Source of the DNA: Flavobacteriaceae bacterium
GTDB lineage: Bacteria; Bacteroidota; Bacteroidia; Flavobacteriales; Flavobacteriaceae
Assembly (NCBI GenBank): GCA_013214275.1
Contig: JABSPP010000095.1
Span: 1-6,548, forward strand
Length of the DNA: 6,548 nucleotides
Reading direction: 5' to 3'
Numbering within the stretch: the stretch's first letter is position 1; every line of letters begins with the position of its first letter. The translations under genes and the position numbers were made by a program. Under the pieces are notes generated by a model. It saw nothing but the letters and a program-made list of their open reading frames with translations, was not told the DNA's origin and did no database searches. Positions 1 through 6,168 of the stretch are shown one piece after another.

Positions 1-515
1 AGACCGTAGAGCTTGAAGAATTTGATCTAAAAACCCACGATTTAGACGGCTTTATTAGCTTGGATCGTAAAAAAACACCTGTTGATAGAAAAGGAGCGGC
101 TTTAAAGAGGGTCATGGATTTTTCTGGAGAGGATATGGATGTTATTTATGATGGTGATTTTATTGATTCTAAGGTAAGACCTCCTGAAGTAATTGTAGAT
201 CCCACTGCTTTTTTTGCTGGGGTTGGCGCTGGCGGAATGGCTTATATTACGTTTAAAAATTCTGAAAAATTGTGGGCCTTGAGAAAAAAAGTAGATTTTC
301 AGCTTGCCTTTCCCAAATTATTGATTAGTGAATTTGGTGAGAAATTCTTTGAGGAGGACCTCCTTATTCCACCAGAGAAATATTATCACTTCTTGGAATA
401 TTGTAATCCTCTAGGCATAGAAGACCTTTATCAACAAAATCGCAAGATAGAGCTTATTAATATTTTAAGAGTTGAAAGCAAAAAGTATGTCATGATCCTA
501 CAAGAGGAAGAATAG
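1..515 (+). CDS. Partial hypothetical protein, C-terminal part (possible carboxypeptidase-like regulatory-domain protein)
   Basis: The frame is open from the first complete codon (base 3) to TAG at 513-515, so the gene begins upstream of the window. A TTG at 60 could be read as a start, but the 19 codons before it are open and protein-like (VELEEFDLKTHDLDGF), so I read this as a 5'-truncated gene. The visible 170 residues are charged and soluble, with no membrane segment. They contain a Gly/Ala-rich stretch (FFAGVGAGG) and end in an acidic tail (LQEEE). From memory, the layout resembles the C-terminal part of Flavobacteriia proteins with an N-terminal CarboxypepD_reg-like domain, which often sit next to DUF6702 and M1 peptidase genes. 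The diagnostic N-terminal domain lies outside the window, so this is a weak inference. The next gene starts 3 bases after the stop, suggesting co-transcription. Confidence 0.7.
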   Translation, partial: TVELEEFDLKTHDLDGFISLDRKKTPVDRKGAALKRVMDFSGEDMDVIYDGDFIDSKVRPPEVIVDPTAFFAGVGAGGMAYITFKNSEKLWALRKKVDFQLAFPKLLISEFGEKFFEEDLLIPPEKYYHFLEYCNPLGIEDLYQQNRKIELINILRVESKKYVMILQEEE

Positions 516-518
516 CCT

Positions 519-1016
519 ATGCAATTTTATAAAAGAGCTCTCCTGATCTTCATTATTCCTTTGTTGGCTTTTTCTGCTCACAAGTACTACCTCAGTATGA
601 CTGAAATTGTATATGATGAAAAGGAAAACAGTTTTCAGATGATCATCAATGTATTTATGGATGATATTGAACTCGCTTTGAACAGCGATTACAATATCGA
701 TCTTCAACTCACAACAAAAAACGAGTTGAAAGACTCTGATGTGTATTTTGCAACATATCTAAAGGATAAACTCAAGTTCAGGATTGAGGGTAAAGAGCAA
801 CCCTTCACCTATTTAGGAAAGGAATATGAGGGTGATCTTGTTTATTTTTATCTGGAAATAAACAATGTGAAAACGCTTCAATCTCTAGAAATTGAAAATA
901 CCATACTGTGCCAATACTTCAAAGACCAGCAAAATATTGTCAAGCTAAAAGTGGGTGAGAAAAAGATGAGTAAAATCCTTGACAAAACAAATGATAAAGC
1001 TTTGTTAAAGTTTTAA
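519..1016 (+). CDS. DUF6702-like secreted protein
   Basis: A 165-residue protein with an N-terminal signal peptide: basic MQFYKR, a hydrophobic core (LLIFIIPLLAFSA) and a probable cleavage near residues 19-20, just before HKYY. The mature part is predicted to be beta-rich and has features I associate with the DUF6702 family: HKYYLSMTEI at the mature N-terminus, then FMDDIELAL, a central YLGKEYEGDLVYFYLE stretch, an LEIENT block followed by DQQNIVKLKVG, and a C-terminus ending in LLKF. Length and order fit that family. The molecular function of DUF6702 is unknown to me; a periplasmic or envelope location follows from the signal peptide. The ATG at 519 is 3 bases after the previous stop and follows a purine-rich stretch (AGAGGAAG) inside that gene, which supports this start and translational coupling. 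A 65-base gap separates it from the first peptidase gene. Confidence 0.8.
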   Translation: MQFYKRALLIFIIPLLAFSAHKYYLSMTEIVYDEKENSFQMIINVFMDDIELALNSDYNIDLQLTTKNELKDSDVYFATYLKDKLKFRIEGKEQPFTYLGKEYEGDLVYFYLEINNVKTLQSLEIENTILCQYFKDQQNIVKLKVGEKKMSKILDKTNDKALLKF

Positions 1017-1032
1017 CATTTTTCTAAGTTTC
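1001..1032 (+). promoter_or_regulatory. Candidate Bacteroidetes-type promoter for the first M1 peptidase gene
   Basis: TTTG at 1001-1004, a 20-base spacer, then TAAGTTTC at 1025-1032. This matches the Bacteroidetes -33/-7 consensus (TTTG, 19-21 bases, TAnnTTTG) except for the last base of the -7 box. The -33 box lies inside the last codons of the DUF6702-like gene. Transcription would start about 1038-1042, leaving a 40-base leader before ATG 1082. If real, it lets the peptidase gene be expressed independently of the upstream pair. Confidence 0.35.
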
Positions 1033-1081
1033 AGGCCTTGAATCATTAATTTCACGAACATTTTTAATTTCATTAAAGCGC

Positions 1082-3190
1082 ATGAGAAAAATAGCCTTAT
1101 TCGTACTTTGTACCATCATTTCATCTACCATAACTGTAGGCCAGAGTACCTCTAAAAATCCACAAAAAGGTCATACTGATCAAAATAAATTTAGACAACT
1201 TAAAGATGTATTGCCAACACCCAATAATCAGAGAAATGCTTCTGGTGCTCCTGGGTATGAATACACACAGCAGAAGGTGGATTATGTAATGGACATTGTA
1301 TTAGATGAGAAAACCAATCGTATTTATGGGAATGAGATCATTACGTATCACAACAACTCCAACGATTATCTAGAGTACTTATGGGTGCAGCTAGACCAAA
1401 ATATGAGAGCGCCAGATTCTAAAACGCCCTTGGCACAATCGCAGGGCGCTCGTCCTTTTATCTCTACCAGCAAGTACAAAGACGACTATCTAAGTAATGG
1501 AAAAGATTTCGGTTTTAAAATCCAAGCTGTAAAAAAAGCTGATGGAAGTGCACTCTCACATACGATTAACCGCACAATGATGAGAATTAACTTGCCAGAA
1601 CCGTTGGCTCCGTCAAAGAGTTATCAATTTAGCATTCAATGGAATTACCTCATCAATAATTCGGTAATAGACGGTGGTAGGTCTGGCTTTGAGTCATTCC
1701 CCGACGGAAACAACAACTACACCATAGCCCAGTTCTTTCCTAGACTAGCAGTCTATGATAATGTAGAAGGCTGGCAGAATATGCAATTCTGGGGACGTAG
1801 TGAGTGGGCTCTAGAGTTTGGTGATTATGATGTGAGGATTACCGTTCCTGCTGACCACGTTTTAGAGGCTACAGGCGAGTTACAAAACCCAAAGAAAGTT
1901 TTGTCTAAAGAACAGCGCAAACGTTTTGAACAAGCAAGAACATCTTTTACAGATCCTGTCTTTATCGTGACACAAGAGGAAGCTGAAGCGGCAGAAAAGA
2001 ACAGGTCTAACAAAACAAAAACTTGGCATTTTAACGCAAAAAATGTGAGAGATTTTGCCTGGGCATCTTCAAGGAAATACATTTGGGACGCCATGGCTGT
2101 GAATATTAATGGAAAGACTGTAATGGCCATTTCGTTATATCCCAAAGAAGGAAATCCTTTGTGGGAAGAGCACTCTACAAGGGTTGTCGCCAATACCTTG
2201 GAAGAATACTCCAAAATGACTTTCGATTACCCGTACAGCAAAGCAATTTCTGTTCATGCTGATAGACAGGGAATGGAATATCCTATGATCTGCTTTAACT
2301 ACGGAAGACCAAATCCCGACGGAACGTATTCAGAGAGAACGAAGAGGGGAATGATTGGAGTAATTACCCATGAGGTTGGACATAACTTCTTCCCTATGAT
2401 TGTCAATTCAGACGAACGTCAATGGACATGGATGGACGAGGGAATTAACTCCTTTGTTGAAATCTTAGCAGAACTGGATTACGACCCTAATTTCTTTACA
2501 GGAAACCTCCCAAAGGATATTGTGAGGTATATGAGTATTGATCAAGAGAACCTCTCGCCTATTATGTCGCAAGGAGATTATGTAAAAAACTTTGGCCCTA
2601 ATGCGTATACAAAGCCGGCTGCTGGACTGTATATGTTGCGACAGACGATTATGGGACCAGAACTATTTGATTATGCATTTAGAACTTATGCTCAGCGCTG
2701 GATGTTTAAACATCCAACGCCAGCAGATTTCTTTAGAACGATGGAAGATGCTTCTGCTATGGATCTAGATTGGTTTTGGAGAGGATGGTTCTATACTACA
2801 GATTACAACGATGTAGGAATTAAAGAGGTGAAGCCTTTGTATTTAACCGACAAACCAAATGAGAGATCTCAACAGTTGATGGAACAGTACCCAGAATATT
2901 TTAAAAGTCAAGGACCGCTTGTCTTTATGACCGATAAAAAAGAGGATGCTGTAAATCCTGAGAGTTTAACTGATTACATTGCAACCCTTAGCGAGGAAGA
3001 AAAAATGTCACTGAAAGATACTCCAAAATACATGTATCAAGTTACTTTTGAAAAACCAGGCGGGTTAGTCCTTCCACTTATTGTTGAAATGACCTATGCT
3101 GATGGGACAAAAGAAAGACAAACTTTTCCTGCTCAGATCTGGATGAAAAATGACGAGGAAGCGAAGAGAGTATTTGCCACTGCCAAATAG
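1082..3190 (+). CDS. M1 family zinc metallopeptidase, paralog A, with C-terminus cut by an in-frame TAG
   Basis: A 702-residue secreted M1-type metallopeptidase, probably an aminopeptidase that removes N-terminal residues from peptides. Residues 1-20 form a signal peptide, with predicted cleavage after TVG and Gln as the new N-terminus. Residues about 60-300 form the beta-rich N-terminal domain (GWQN near 230, ATGEL near 264). The thermolysin-like catalytic domain follows, with GMEYP at 397-401 in the place of the exopeptidase motif GxMEN, zinc ligands H430, H434 and E453 (HEVGH, 18 residues, E), catalytic base E431, and a likely transition-state Tyr at 509 (NAYTKPA). The C-terminal part from about 575 is a beta-sandwich (KPGGLVLP, DGTKER). 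No T9SS sorting domain is seen. Compared with the downstream paralog it has extra residues at about 595-640 and stops about 40 residues short of the homologous end. The start has no Shine-Dalgarno site, as is usual in the phylum. Confidence 0.93.
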   Translation: MRKIALFVLCTIISSTITVGQSTSKNPQKGHTDQNKFRQLKDVLPTPNNQRNASGAPGYEYTQQKVDYVMDIVLDEKTNRIYGNEIITYHNNSNDYLEYLWVQLDQNMRAPDSKTPLAQSQGARPFISTSKYKDDYLSNGKDFGFKIQAVKKADGSALSHTINRTMMRINLPEPLAPSKSYQFSIQWNYLINNSVIDGGRSGFESFPDGNNNYTIAQFFPRLAVYDNVEGWQNMQFWGRSEWALEFGDYDVRITVPADHVLEATGELQNPKKVLSKEQRKRFEQARTSFTDPVFIVTQEEAEAAEKNRSNKTKTWHFNAKNVRDFAWASSRKYIWDAMAVNINGKTVMAISLYPKEGNPLWEEHSTRVVANTLEEYSKMTFDYPYSKAISVHADRQGMEYPMICFNYGRPNPDGTYSERTKRGMIGVITHEVGHNFFPMIVNSDERQWTWMDEGINSFVEILAELDYDPNFFTGNLPKDIVRYMSIDQENLSPIMSQGDYVKNFGPNAYTKPAAGLYMLRQTIMGPELFDYAFRTYAQRWMFKHPTPADFFRTMEDASAMDLDWFWRGWFYTTDYNDVGIKEVKPLYLTDKPNERSQQLMEQYPEYFKSQGPLVFMTDKKEDAVNPESLTDYIATLSEEEKMSLKDTPKYMYQVTFEKPGGLVLPLIVEMTYADGTKERQTFPAQIWMKNDEEAKRVFATAK

Positions 3191-3310
3191 GTGATCAATT
3201 TTACTGTCGATCCTGATTTAGAAACAGCTGATATTGACATGTCTAACAATAGTTGGCCTAAAAAGCAAGAATCTAAATTTGATACATTTAAAGAAAAAAT
3301 AAAAGATTAG
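3191..3310 (+). pseudogene. In-frame C-terminal extension of M1 paralog A, separated by a TAG codon
   Basis: Immediately after the TAG at 3188-3190 the same frame runs 39 codons to a second TAG at 3308-3310. The translation (VINFTVDPDLETADIDMSNN and onward to KEKIKD) lines up without gaps with the C-terminus of the downstream paralog (IINITIDPDLETADVDMTNN onward to NKIKG). The TAG sits where the paralog has a GAA Glu codon, so a single G-to-T change from GAG would explain it. Many codons differ between copies only at synonymous positions, which means this tail was under protein-level selection until recently. The tail would supply the last strand or strands of the C-terminal beta-sandwich. 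It may be read by amber suppression or readthrough, may be a young pseudogene end, or may be a sequencing error. Confidence 0.85.
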
Positions 3311-3521
3311 TTTCAGTTCATTTTATTTGATGGAATTAAAGGGTTCTTTTGTCGTATGATATTTTTACCCAAAATGTAAATTTATTTACCATTCTAATCT
3401 GAACGAATTATAAACATCCATCTGTTGATATCGTTTGATTCTTCAACGATATTTATATGGCTATTTGATAAACTCAGTTCCACTTTTTTAGTTATTTTAG
3501 TCAATTCTTAACTTTAAAACC
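3311..3521. other. Intergenic region between the two M1 genes
   Basis: A 211-base AT-rich spacer with no plausible coding frame. It holds an 8-bp inverted repeat (listed separately) and only weak promoter-like sequence: TTTG at 3464-3467, then 21 bases, then TAGTTATT at 3489-3496, which matches two of the four bases of the TTTG half of the -7 box. If that is the promoter, the leader to ATG 3522 is about 20 bases. No convincing intrinsic terminator follows the first peptidase gene, so read-through transcription into the second is possible. Confidence 0.5.
3428..3452. repeat. 8-bp inverted repeat upstream of M1 paralog B
   Basis: ATATCGTT at 3428-3435 and its exact complement AACGATAT at 3445-3452, with a 9-base spacer. 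It lies 70 bases upstream of the second peptidase start and just upstream of the weak promoter candidate, a reasonable place for a regulator site. It could equally be a small RNA hairpin in read-through transcript. No T-run follows, so it is not a typical terminator. In AT-rich DNA an 8-bp repeat can arise by chance, though each arm includes a CG step. Confidence 0.3.
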
Positions 3522-5660
3522 ATGAAGAAATTAACTTCTCTACTTTTAATGGTCATGTGTTTTTCCATGGCTGTTCATTCTCAAACGACGCAAACTAAAA
3601 CTCAGAAGGGTCATACCAATCAAAATAAATTCCGACAGATGAAGGATTTGTTGGCTACTCCTAACAGTCAACGAACAGCTTCAGGAGCACCCGGAGTTCA
3701 TTACACTCAGCAGCAAGTTGATTATGTGATGGATATTGTCTTAGATGACGACAATCAAAAAATTACAGGAAACGAAACCATCACCTATCACAACAATTCT
3801 GAGGATACTCTTTCTTATCTGTGGGTGCAATTGGATCAAAACAGAAGAGCTAAAGATTCTAAAACTGGTGATATTACACCAAGTAAAATGAATACCAAAA
3901 TCGATAAAAAAAGGTATACCCTAGATTTTGCTGAACCTTTTGATGGTGGATTTCATATTATGAGTGTGACTCATATTGATGGAAGAGAATTATCACATAC
4001 CATCAACCAGACCATGATGCGGATTAACTTACCCAAACCATTGGCATCTGGAGAAAAATTTGAATTTAAAATATCGTGGTGGTATCGAATCAATAATCAT
4101 AGAGTTCATCGAGGTCGTTCTGGGTATGAGCATTTTCCTGAAGATGGGAATAACAATTATGTTATTGCACAATTCTATCCTAGATTGTGTGTTTACGATA
4201 ATGTTGAAGGTTGGCAAAACGATCAGTTTTGGGGACGAAGTGAATTTGCTTTAGAGTTTGGTGATTTTGCAGTAAATATCACTGTTCCTTCGGATCATAT
4301 TTTACAAGCAACTGGCGTCCTACAAAATGAGAAAGAAGTTCTTACAAAGAAACAGCTAAAGAGGTTGGTTGAAGCGAAATCTTCTTTTGATACTCCTGTG
4401 GTAATCCATACCCAAGAGGAAGCAATTAAAATGGAAAACAAGCGCTCTAGAAGAACTAAAACTTGGAAGTTTTTTGCTGAAAATGTTCGTGATTATGCTT
4501 TTGCCACCTCAAGAAAATTTATTTGGGATGGAATGGCTGTTGATATCAACGGAAAGACAGTCATGGCTTATTCATTGTATTCTAAGGAAGCCAATCCTTT
4601 GTATGGAGATCATTCTACGCTGGCTACAGCGCAAACGTTGAAGACCTACTCTAGATATACATTTGATTATCCTTATCATAAGGCTGTATCGGTTGATGGT
4701 CAGATGGGTATGGAATACCCACAAATGGCTTTTAATCCCGGAAGACCAGATTTACCAGACGGCGGGTATTCAGATCGTATGAAATACAGAATGATTAAGG
4801 TAACAATACACGAGGTTGGACACAACTTTTTCCCAATGATTGTGAACTCCGATGAGCGTCAGTGGACATGGATGGATGAGGGGTTAAACTCTTTTGTTGA
4901 AATTTTAGCAGAATTAGATTACGATCCCAATTTTCCCATTCGCAGAGGCCTGCCCAAAAATATAGTTGGTTATATGAGTGGTGATCAATCTACCATAGCA
5001 CCTATCATGTCTAAAGGTGATAACGTATATAGCTTTGGTAACAATGCTTACGGAAAACCTGCTACAGCATTGTACATCCTACGAGAGACCATTATGGGAC
5101 CTGAACTTTTTGATCACGCTTTTAAAACTTATGCTCAGAGATGGAAATTTAAACATCCTACTCCTGCAGATTTCTTTAGGTCTATGGAAGATGCCTCTGC
5201 CATGGATTTGGATTGGTTTTGGAGAGGCTGGTTCTATACCACAGATGTAACGGATATCGGAATTAAAGGGGTAAAGAAATTTTATGCCGAAGATGGTGAT
5301 AAAGTGATTCGCTTTATTGAAGATACCTCAGAGGGGTTGACATTTACTCCTGAAAATGCAAAAAAGGCAGGGTCTAATTTCTTTTATGAAATTACATTTA
5401 ACAAGCCCGGTGGATTGGTTATGCCCATTATTGCTGAGTTTACATATAAAGACGGAACTAAAGAACGAAAAGTATATCCTGCACAAATATGGAGATTCAA
5501 CGATCAGGAAGTGAGTAAAGTTATAAAGTCTGATAAGGAAATTATAAACATTACCATTGATCCAGATCTAGAGACTGCGGATGTAGATATGACCAACAAC
5601 AGCTACCCCAAGAAACAGGAGTCAAAATTTAATCAGTTTAAAAATAAGATTAAAGGCTAG
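3522..5660 (+). CDS. M1 family zinc metallopeptidase, paralog B (full length)
   Basis: A 712-residue secreted M1-type metallopeptidase and the intact tandem paralog of the gene upstream. The signal peptide spans residues 1-20 (MKKLTSLLLMVMCFSMAVHS), with Gln21 as the predicted mature N-terminus. The N-terminal beta domain is followed by a thermolysin-like catalytic domain with GMEYP at 396-400, zinc ligands H430, H434 and E453, catalytic E431 and probable catalytic Tyr510 (NAYGKPA). Over the 42 residues starting at HEVGH the two paralogs differ at one position, and over the 50 residues starting at GPELFD at four. They diverge at residues about 115-150 and 590-640. The C-terminal beta-sandwich ends with DPDLETADVDMTNNSYP and a Lys-rich tail; no T9SS sorting domain is seen. 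Likely a periplasmic or extracellular aminopeptidase; the substrate is not deducible. ATG 3522 is the natural start because the signal peptide begins there; no Shine-Dalgarno site is present. Confidence 0.95.
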   Translation: MKKLTSLLLMVMCFSMAVHSQTTQTKTQKGHTNQNKFRQMKDLLATPNSQRTASGAPGVHYTQQQVDYVMDIVLDDDNQKITGNETITYHNNSEDTLSYLWVQLDQNRRAKDSKTGDITPSKMNTKIDKKRYTLDFAEPFDGGFHIMSVTHIDGRELSHTINQTMMRINLPKPLASGEKFEFKISWWYRINNHRVHRGRSGYEHFPEDGNNNYVIAQFYPRLCVYDNVEGWQNDQFWGRSEFALEFGDFAVNITVPSDHILQATGVLQNEKEVLTKKQLKRLVEAKSSFDTPVVIHTQEEAIKMENKRSRRTKTWKFFAENVRDYAFATSRKFIWDGMAVDINGKTVMAYSLYSKEANPLYGDHSTLATAQTLKTYSRYTFDYPYHKAVSVDGQMGMEYPQMAFNPGRPDLPDGGYSDRMKYRMIKVTIHEVGHNFFPMIVNSDERQWTWMDEGLNSFVEILAELDYDPNFPIRRGLPKNIVGYMSGDQSTIAPIMSKGDNVYSFGNNAYGKPATALYILRETIMGPELFDHAFKTYAQRWKFKHPTPADFFRSMEDASAMDLDWFWRGWFYTTDVTDIGIKGVKKFYAEDGDKVIRFIEDTSEGLTFTPENAKKAGSNFFYEITFNKPGGLVMPIIAEFTYKDGTKERKVYPAQIWRFNDQEVSKVIKSDKEIINITIDPDLETADVDMTNNSYPKKQESKFNQFKNKIKG

Positions 5661-5668
5661 CTAGCGTA

Positions 5669-5693
5669 AAGGAATTTCATTTGTGAAACCCTT
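5669..5693 (+). terminator. Possible hairpin terminator after M1 paralog B
   Basis: AAGG/CCTT (5669-5672 with 5690-5693) encloses a small internal loop and then TTTCA/TGAAA (5675-5679 with 5684-5688) around a TTTG loop. It starts 8 bases after the stop codon. There is no T-run afterwards, so the assignment as a terminator rests on position and on the following stronger hairpin. Confidence 0.3.
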
Positions 5694-5696
5694 GTA

Positions 5697-5728
5697 AGAG
5701 GATTGGTTAATTAGAAACCAATACCTCT
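5697..5728 (+). terminator. Strong hairpin downstream of M1 paralog B (terminator or RNA 3'-end structure)
   Basis: AGAGGATTGGTT at 5697-5708 pairs with AACCAAT (5716-5722) plus CCTCT (5724-5728), giving 12 base pairs with one bulged A at 5723 and a 7-base loop. It is the strongest fold in this spacer, 37 bases after the stop codon. A T-run is lacking (GCGACAGG follows), so it may be an mRNA 3'-end stabiliser or a Rho-linked end rather than a classic intrinsic terminator. Confidence 0.45.
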
Positions 5729-5783
5729 GCGACAGGTGCGATGAAGTGCTTGAAGGTTAGTATAGTTTTAAACAAGTGAAAAG

Positions 5784-5882
5784 CTATTTTTGGCAATTCT
5801 CGCAATAGGTTTTTCTAAGATATTGATCTTCTAAAAGTTGAAATGTCACTCCGCCATCACTTGCTGCTAAATTTCTATTTTA
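5784..5882 (-). other. Short protein-like open stretch with CxxC, possible gene remnant
   Basis: On the minus strand, 31 codons lie between two stops (TAA at 5882-5880 and TAG at 5786-5784). The translation includes SDGGVTFQLLEDQYLRKTYC followed by ENCQK, a composition that looks like real protein with a terminal Cys-x-x-Cys. There is no ATG, and no recognised family. It may be the decayed 3' end of a lost gene, or chance. Confidence 0.15.
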
Positions 5883-5946
5883 GATAGGGAACAATATGTA
5901 TCCATGGAGTTCATATATTCATCAAACATTGACAAATATAAAAGAA

Positions 5947-5974
5947 AAAGCTCCTTTATTACTAGAGGAGCTTT
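5947..5974 (-). terminator. Intrinsic terminator of tRNA-His
   Basis: AAAGCTCCT (5947-5955) pairs with AGGAGCTTT (5966-5974), extended inward by three more pairs including one G-U, around a TTAC loop: 12 pairs in total. On the minus strand it is followed by TTTTTCTTTT, a good T-run. The stem begins at the A of the encoded CCA end of the tRNA, so tRNA and terminator abut with no trailer between them. Confidence 0.85.
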
Positions 5975-6051
5975 GGGGTGAAAGACCGGGTTCGAACCGG
6001 CGACCTCTGGAACCACAATCCAGCGCTCTAACCAGCTGAGCTACAATCACC
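5974..6051 (-). tRNA. tRNA-His (anticodon GUG)
   Basis: Read on the minus strand. It has U8-A9, a D arm (GCTC/GAGC with AGCTGGTTA loop), an anticodon arm CTGGA/TCCAG with loop TTGTGGT giving anticodon GTG (plus-strand 6014-6016), a 5-base variable region, and a T arm GCCGG/CCGGT with loop TTCGAAC. The discriminator is C73 (5977), facing an encoded G-1 at 6051; this G-1:C73 pair is the hallmark of tRNA-His. CCA is encoded at 5976-5974. The odd part is the acceptor stem: 5' GTGATTG against 3' CTTTCAC leaves pairs 5:68 and 6:67 as U-U mismatches, whereas CAATCAC would pair perfectly. Transcription runs leftward into the abutting terminator. Residues 1-73 span 6050-5977. Confidence 0.95.
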
Positions 6052-6072
6052 GTTTAACGCTGTAGTCAAAAT

Positions 6073-6129
6073 GTAACTTTGCATGAGTTTGCCCATAAAT
6101 TACGAGACCACAAGCGCGTGCAAAGTTAC
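6073..6129. repeat. 13-bp inverted repeat made of two TAACTTTGCA boxes
   Basis: GTAACTTTGCATG at 6073-6085 and CGTGCAAAGTTAC at 6117-6129 are inverted copies with one G-T wobble position, separated by 31 bases. Each arm contains a perfect TAnnTTTG -7 box, one on each strand, pointing toward each other. The right arm is the likely -7 box for tRNA-His; the left arm has no obvious -33 partner and no gene downstream of it on the plus strand. Confidence 0.7.
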
Positions 6130-6151
6130 TTTATTTTTTGATTTTTTGAAA
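6121..6151 (-). promoter_or_regulatory. Probable promoter of tRNA-His
   Basis: On the minus strand TAACTTTG (6128-6121) is a perfect TAnnTTTG -7 box, followed by CA as in many Bacteroidetes promoters known to me. A TTTC at 6151-6148, 19 bases upstream, is a one-mismatch -33 element. Transcription would begin about 6113-6116 and give a leader of about 60-65 bases that is removed to form the tRNA 5' end. Confidence 0.5.
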
Positions 6152-6168
6152 AGAAAACACAAAATTTT

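Larger units (their letters stand above)
5661..5946. other. Non-coding region between M1 paralog B and the tRNA-His terminator
   Basis: About 290 bases without a plausible complete gene. The left side holds two consecutive hairpins (listed separately). The middle holds a short minus-strand open stretch with a Cys-x-x-Cys pattern (listed separately). The remainder (about 5880-5946) is AT-rich with nothing recognisable. The M1 gene and the tRNA gene are convergent here, so this is a 3'-to-3' region where terminators are expected. Confidence 0.5.

Noticed and set aside
498..707. Minus-strand 69-codon frame across the junction of the first two genes
   Set aside because: Overlaps two better-supported coding frames and the composition (Ile/His/Phe-rich) fits an antisense shadow.
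1004..1023. GTTAA-AGTT-TTAAC hairpin followed by T-rich sequence at the end of the DUF6702-like gene
   Set aside because: Only five mostly A-T pairs, overlaps the stop codon and the promoter candidate; too weak to call a terminator.
1825..2214. A 129-codon open frame on the minus strand inside M1 paralog A
   Set aside because: It lies wholly within a well-supported gene and shows no recognisable family or signal; the M1 frame explains the codons.
5017..5250. Plus-strand 77-codon frame (and shorter ones at 4029-4254) inside M1 paralog B
   Set aside because: Out-of-frame shadows of conserved catalytic-domain sequence.
5656..5665. Palindrome GCTAGCTAGC over the stop codon of M1 paralog B
   Set aside because: It is a 10-base self-complementary string with no loop and no partner site; probably chance.
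5974..6051. tRNA-His as an integration site with an att repeat
   Set aside because: I found no second copy of the tRNA 3' end and no integrase gene within the window.
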